NCBI GenBank assembly: GCA_964621615.1
Contig: CAZUMW010000007.1
Coordinates: 62,001 to 126,000 of the forward strand
Length of the DNA stretch: 64,000 nt
Reading direction: 5' to 3'
Source: CAZUMW01 sp964621615
GTDB taxonomy: Bacteria; Desulfobacterota; WTBG01; CAIYCZ01; CAIRTM01
The position numbers and the translations under genes were made by a program. Positions 60,425 through 64,000 of the stretch are shown in pieces. Position 1 is the stretch's first letter. Every line of letters begins with the position of its first letter. Below the pieces are notes generated by a model that worked only from the letters and a program-made list of their open reading frames with translations, was not told the DNA's origin and did no database searches.

Positions 60425-60652
60425 CCGGCCGGGCAAAAACGTCTGCTCATCGTCATTTCGTTACTGGTTATCTTGCATTGTTCCGCTAAGAGAATACGTG
60501 ATTCCGGAAAAGAGTTGACACCTGAACCGGCACGGAATACGGTATCGGAAGAGCTGGATTATGCCCTGATACATGATGAAAGGCTTATGCCCGTTAATCA
60601 TCTTGCATGGCAGGATGCCGGCACATATATATATTTTTTTACGGCTTTTTAA
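60425..60652 (+). pseudogene. Lipoprotein-like open frame without a start codon
   Basis: Beginning directly after the previous stop, this frame has no ATG, GTG or early TTG but reads KRLLIVISLLVILHCSAK, a typical lipoprotein signal peptide with a lipobox-like LHC-S. A 50-residue polar remainder (SGKELTPEPARNTVSEELDY and so on) ends at TAA 60650. Lost start by deletion, a frameshift, or chance are all possible. The gap 60425-60877 otherwise contains the promoter at 60653. Confidence 0.35.
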
Positions 60653-60682
60653 TTGACATACAATCCATACCCTGCCTATACT
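60653..60682 (+). promoter_or_regulatory. sigma70 promoter upstream of the Mrp operon
   Basis: TTGACA (60653-60658), 18-bp spacer, TATACT (60677-60682), about 195 bp before the first antiporter gene. Confidence 0.6.
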
Positions 60683-60877
60683 TTCGCAGCACGTGGACAG
60701 AAACCGTCAAAAACACCGCACAACACTGATTGCCGGATCATGGCATATGCCGTTTAATACGAACTTCATCTCTCAGTATTCACCGGGGAACAAAAGAGAC
60801 TGTTTTTGTCCTGCCACCTTCTGACTCTAATATAAAATTACAGCAAAAATAATCCCAAGCCCGAACGTCAACATACT

Positions 60878-61213
60878 ATGCTGGAAGCCTTCATAATAGC
60901 TACCGTATTGTGTGGATTTCTGGGGATAATCCTTAAAAAAAATCTTTTTATGAAGATTATCTCAATGGATGTGATGAGTACGGGGGTAATTGCATATTAT
61001 GTCCTTGTGGCATCGCGGGAAGGCGTTTTTACTCCTATCTGGAGGCACGTTGCAGGCGGCCGCTTTGCCGACCCGGTTCCCCAGGCAGTTATTTTAACCG
61101 CCATCGTCATCGGGTTTTCTATTCAGGCATTAATGCTGGTCGCTGTAATGAAGCTTGCAAAAGATAACCCCACCCTGGAAACTGATGAAATAGAAAAAAA
61201 CAACACCCAATGA
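60878..61213 (+). CDS. mrpC: Mrp-type antiporter subunit C
   Basis: The 111-residue protein has three membrane helices and the MrpC/NuoK-like features FLGIILKKNLFMKIISMDV and DPVPQAVILTAIVIGFS. In Mrp complexes it supports sodium/proton exchange across the cytoplasmic membrane. No strong ribosome-binding site is seen. Its stop overlaps the start of the next gene (ATGA), as do all the later junctions, so the operon is tightly coupled. Confidence 0.88.
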   Translation: MLEAFIIATVLCGFLGIILKKNLFMKIISMDVMSTGVIAYYVLVASREGVFTPIWRHVAGGRFADPVPQAVILTAIVIGFSIQALMLVAVMKLAKDNPTLETDEIEKNNTQ

Positions 61214-62640
61214 CTGAACCGACGATCGCCCTGATTGCCCTGCCGTTTATTCTGGGGTTTATTATCTATCTGTCCCCTGGTCTCGACCGCTGTCTGGCTT
61301 TGGGGTGCGCCATTGTCACCGTTGTCTATTCTTTTTTGCTGTTCAACAGCGAATCACCCGTTACGCTGGAATTGCTGGATAGTTTTGGAGTTGCCCTGGT
61401 AGCGGATGAGCTGAGCGGTTTTTTTATGCTCACAAATGCCCTGGTGACAATGGCCGTTATCCTGTGCTGCTGGCAGACGGTTAAAGCCGCATATTTTTAT
61501 GCCCAGATTGTCATTGTACACGGAAGTGTCAACGCAGCTTTTATCTGCGCTGATTTTATCAGTTTATATGCGGCCCTGGAAGTGCTGAGCATTGCCGCTT
61601 TTCTCCTGATTACCTATCCGCGTTCCGGCAAAGCCGTTTGGGTCGGACTGCGCTACCTTTTAGTCAGCAATACGGCAATGCTGTTCTATCTGGCAGGAGT
61701 TGCATTGGTCTACCAGGAGCATCATTCATTTCATTTTTCCGGCTTGCAGGGGGCAGCGCCTGAAGCACAGGCACTGATATTGCTGGGATTACTGACCAAG
61801 GGTGGAATTTTTGTCTCCGGGTTGTGGCTGCCGTTAACCCACGCTGAAGCCGCCACTCCCGTATCAGCTTTGCTGTCGGCAGTAGTTGTCAAAGCGGCAG
61901 TGTTTCCGCTGGTCCGCTGCGCCCTCATGCTCGGCTCGGTAGAACCCATTGTGCGCATCTTCGGGCTGGGTTCGGCAGTGCTGGGGATAGCTTATGCTGT
62001 GTTTGAGAAAGATATTAAGCGAATGCTGGCTTTCAGTACCGTTTCTCAATTAGGTTTTATCCTCGCCGCACCTGCAGTGGGTGGAGGGTATGCCCTGACG
62101 CACGGACTGGCAAAAGGAGCCCTTTTTCTTGCTGCCGGGAAATTACCTGCCCGCAACTTTGACGATTTGAAACACAAACCCGTTGATACCAGGGTGTGGC
62201 TTTCATTAGCAATAGCCGGCTATTCAATTGCCGGCTTTCCCCTTCTTGCCGGTTTCGGGGCAAAGGTGGTGACGATGCAGAATCTGCTTTCCTGGCAGGT
62301 TATCGGTATGACCTGCGTGGCTTTGGGAACTGCCGTTATCTTTGCCAGATTTATCTTTTTGACCGGAGGCGGCCCGATGGAAAAGCCGGGTGCAGGGTTC
62401 TGGGCCGGGATACTGCTATTGCTGACCGCATTGGCTGCAGCCAATGGGCTTTACTATCAGACCTATACGCTTGATCAAATGATCAAACCGCTGGCCATAA
62501 TTTTTGCGGGTTGGGTTTTGTACGGGATTATTTTTAGACGTTTTGATATCACATTTCCCCGAACGCCGGAAAAAGTCGACCACCTCATCGGAGTAATGAG
62601 CCTGGTCTTAATTGTACTGTTCTGGATAGTATTGGCATGA
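61210..62640 (+). CDS. mrpD: Mrp-type antiporter subunit D (NuoL/M/N-like)
   Basis: The 476-residue protein has about 13-14 membrane helices and belongs to the proton-translocating NuoL/M/N family. Key segments are FYAQIVIVHGSVNAAFICAD, the charged Lys in LLGLLTKGGIFVSGLWLPLT, the HAEAATPVSALLSAVVVKAA stretch, and DIKRMLAFSTVSQLG. These contain the lysine and glutamate/aspartate positions used for ion passage. It is the largest pumping subunit in this fragment. Confidence 0.92.
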   Translation: MTEPTIALIALPFILGFIIYLSPGLDRCLALGCAIVTVVYSFLLFNSESPVTLELLDSFGVALVADELSGFFMLTNALVTMAVILCCWQTVKAAYFYAQIVIVHGSVNAAFICADFISLYAALEVLSIAAFLLITYPRSGKAVWVGLRYLLVSNTAMLFYLAGVALVYQEHHSFHFSGLQGAAPEAQALILLGLLTKGGIFVSGLWLPLTHAEAATPVSALLSAVVVKAAVFPLVRCALMLGSVEPIVRIFGLGSAVLGIAYAVFEKDIKRMLAFSTVSQLGFILAAPAVGGGYALTHGLAKGALFLAAGKLPARNFDDLKHKPVDTRVWLSLAIAGYSIAGFPLLAGFGAKVVTMQNLLSWQVIGMTCVALGTAVIFARFIFLTGGGPMEKPGAGFWAGILLLLTALAAANGLYYQTYTLDQMIKPLAIIFAGWVLYGIIFRRFDITFPRTPEKVDHLIGVMSLVLIVLFWIVLA

Positions 62641-63020
62641 TCTTACATGTGTTGCTGCGCTTAACCATCTGGTTTTTACTGACCGCTGACCTTAGCGTAC
62701 CCAATATAGTGCTGGGGATCGCAATCGCTGTTATTCTTCCCCGCGGCTATCGTTCAGCGGGAACCTTCAGGGAGTGGGCCAGTATAATGAAACAAATTGT
62801 TATGGCCATTCCGCAAGCCTATTTTGAGGCCTTCCAGATGATTGTACAGACCCATACCCGTGAAGAGGTAACCATGAGAAGGGTTAAAACAGGGCGGTCG
62901 CCCGCACTGATCTTTCTTGATATTTTCCTTATCACCTTTACCCCCAAGACAATTGCATTGAAGTATCATAAGCAGGAGTGGTATGAGGTCCACCGGCTGG
63001 GAAAGGGGAAGCGCTCATGA
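62637..63020 (+). CDS. mrpE: Mrp-type antiporter subunit E
   Basis: The 127-residue protein has two to three membrane helices, with LTADLSVPNIVLGIAIAVIL, the cytoplasmic segment MKQIVMAIPQAYFEAFQMIV and the closing TPKTIALKYHKQEWYEVHRL. This matches MrpE, a small subunit needed for complex assembly. It overlaps its neighbours by 4 bp at both ends. Confidence 0.88.
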   Translation: MILHVLLRLTIWFLLTADLSVPNIVLGIAIAVILPRGYRSAGTFREWASIMKQIVMAIPQAYFEAFQMIVQTHTREEVTMRRVKTGRSPALIFLDIFLITFTPKTIALKYHKQEWYEVHRLGKGKRS

Positions 63021-63274
63021 ATATAGTCTTGATCGCTATGTTCTTTGCCCTGCTGATCCCCGTCTACACGGTAGGGCGCGGCGAAGGGATCTGGCAAAAA
63101 ATGCTTTCATTGGCAAGCGTCTCCATAAAGGCCTCTATAATGATTGTTGTTATATCCGTGCTGCGCGATGATTGGATGCTCGGTGTGGCCGGGGTAATCA
63201 GCCTCAGTGTGGGAAATGCATCGCTAATGCTTTTGGCGCATATTCTGAAACGATTGCAGGGGCATCAGCAATGA
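63017..63274 (+). CDS. mrpF: Mrp-type antiporter subunit F
   Basis: The 85-residue protein has three membrane helices and includes LIPVYTVGRGEGIWQKMLSL and VLRDDWMLGVAGVISLSVG, in line with MrpF, which has acidic residues in the membrane near DD. It overlaps mrpE and mrpG by 4 bp. Confidence 0.85.
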   Translation: MNIVLIAMFFALLIPVYTVGRGEGIWQKMLSLASVSIKASIMIVVISVLRDDWMLGVAGVISLSVGNASLMLLAHILKRLQGHQQ

Positions 63275-63549
63275 TTGACTGGTTGAGCTATGGCTGTCTG
63301 GGAGCCGGTACTTTCTTATGGTTCTGGGGAACGCTTCCCATGCTTGGTAAACGCTCGGTATTATACAAGCTTCATACCCTCTCAGTGTCGGACACACTGG
63401 GATCAATGAGTATCATTGTGGGACTTTTGTTGAAAATACCCAGCGAATGGCCCCTGCTGCTCCTGGGGATACTTTCACTTGCCATTTGGAATACGATGCT
63501 GGGCTATGTTCTGGCATACTGTTCAAGCAGGGGAAGCAGTAATGAATGA
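63271..63549 (+). CDS. mrpG: Mrp-type antiporter subunit G
   Basis: From ATG 63271 (ATGA overlap with mrpF) the protein has 92 residues and three helices. FLWFWGTLPMLGKRSVLYKL, HTLSVSDTLGSMSIIVGLLL and ILSLAIWNTMLGY correspond to MrpG. The longer frame beginning at 63172 lies within mrpF and is not supported. Confidence 0.87.
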   Translation: MIDWLSYGCLGAGTFLWFWGTLPMLGKRSVLYKLHTLSVSDTLGSMSIIVGLLLKIPSEWPLLLLGILSLAIWNTMLGYVLAYCSSRGSSNE

Positions 63550-64000
63550 TTTGTATCTGCCGTTGATTGTTGTGCTGCTGCCATTGGTTGCCTGTATGCT
63601 GATAGGGCAAAGCAATCCCTACCATGCTCTTGTAATCCGGGGCGTGCTGGGAGGGGTGGCAGCCCTGGTATATGCACTTTTGGGAGCTGCAGATGTCGCT
63701 TTAACAGAAGCGCTTGTTGGAACAATGCTGGCAATCACCCTGTATGCCATAGCTGTTCGCTCCTCTCTTGTATTGCATCTGGGGGTGCTCAAAGATGAGT
63801 CTTCGGGAATCACGCAAATCCTGGAGCGCCTGAAGGAGATTTTCAGTAAATGGCATTTGAGGCTGGAGCTTAGCTATTACAGCGATCCCGGGGAGTTACA
63901 CCAGGCATTGATACAAAAGGAAGTTCATCTCACCTGCATCTGCTCGCGCTCAAATGAGAACGCAAGGTGTCTGTACCATGCTCAAACCAGAATCTCGAGA
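63542..64000 (+). CDS. DUF4040/MrpA-B-type antiporter subunit, partial
   Basis: The gene starts inside mrpG (8-bp overlap) and runs off the window after 153 codons. Residues 1-85 carry about three membrane helices with GAADVALTEALVGTMLAITL, the DUF4040 signature also found at the C-terminus of MrpA and in MbhD. From about residue 86 the sequence becomes soluble (LERLKEIFSKWHLRLELSYY and then HLTCICSRSNENA). That soluble tail of 65 residues or more is unusual for the family. Confidence 0.8.
   Translation, partial: MNDLYLPLIVVLLPLVACMLIGQSNPYHALVIRGVLGGVAALVYALLGAADVALTEALVGTMLAITLYAIAVRSSLVLHLGVLKDESSGITQILERLKEIFSKWHLRLELSYYSDPGELHQALIQKEVHLTCICSRSNENARCLYHAQTRISR

Noticed and set aside
63172..63270. 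Extended N-terminus of mrpG
   Set aside because: The extra residues lie in another frame inside mrpF; the ATGA overlap at 63271 fits the coupling seen at the other junctions.

Overview
The window reads as a chromosomal segment of a Gram-negative anaerobe, probably of the Desulfobacterota (deltaproteobacterial) type. Signs of this are an outer-membrane porin, a two-iron desulfoferrodoxin, rubrerythrin, a two-gene SufBC-like (SMS) iron-sulfur assembly pair, a citramalate synthase, and a housekeeping block (tsaE, nnr, pdxJ, folP, ftsH, tilS) in an order familiar from deltaproteobacteria. The lineage is inferred from gene content; there is no rRNA or other phylogenetic marker to settle it, and I saw no tRNA gene.

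Layout. 1-5.6 kb: a TetR regulator upstream of a cut-off methyltransferase, a DUF362 protein, an unusual secreted fusion (two thioredoxin-like domains plus an FMN-attachment domain), and an orphan peptide-type solute-binding protein. 5.6-6.4 kb: intergenic repeats. 6.4-11.1 kb: an oxygen-defence and Fe-S cluster of SmsBC, peroxiredoxin, desulfoferrodoxin, rubrerythrin and a ferritin-like protein, followed by a SemiSWEET. 11.1-11.7 kb: the relic of a REP-associated transposase with palindromic repeats. 11.7-28 kb: a TPR protein, a GAF histidine kinase with a receiver-TPR protein, PepA, QueE with a second DUF362 protein, HU, a porin, a secreted repeat protein, and a ClpX-like AAA+ ATPase paired with a DnaJ/CbpA-type protein.

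28-49.6 kb: housekeeping genes, mostly on the minus strand (TPR membrane protein, ComEA-like, cimA, tsaE-nnr-pdxJ-folP-ftsH-tilS-cupin). A plus-strand operon interrupts them, with a fused cation-diffusion-facilitator/HflK protein overlapping HflC and a second HflK. MORN-like, PNPOx-like, NUDIX and PPC proteins, SerA and a polytopic membrane protein complete this part.

49.6-60.6 kb: a visibly more AT-rich signalling region. It holds a broken PAS protein, a chemoreceptor, a frameshifted hybrid histidine kinase, three response regulators (one with a degenerate receiver and TPRs), two paralogous SpoIIAA/STAS-like proteins that each sit beside a receiver gene, an orphan FliL-like protein and several small unknown proteins. 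60.7-64 kb: an Mrp-type Na+/H+ antiporter operon (C, D, E, F, G and a DUF4040 subunit) running off the end.

Dispersed MITE/REP-like repeats recur at about 5.7, 11.4, 31.8, 40.2, 45.5 and 49.8 kb. The most notable candidates for new biology are the CDF-HflK fusion operon, the dual-thioredoxin/flavin fusion, the ClpX-like/DnaJ pair, and the receiver plus SpoIIAA-like modules.
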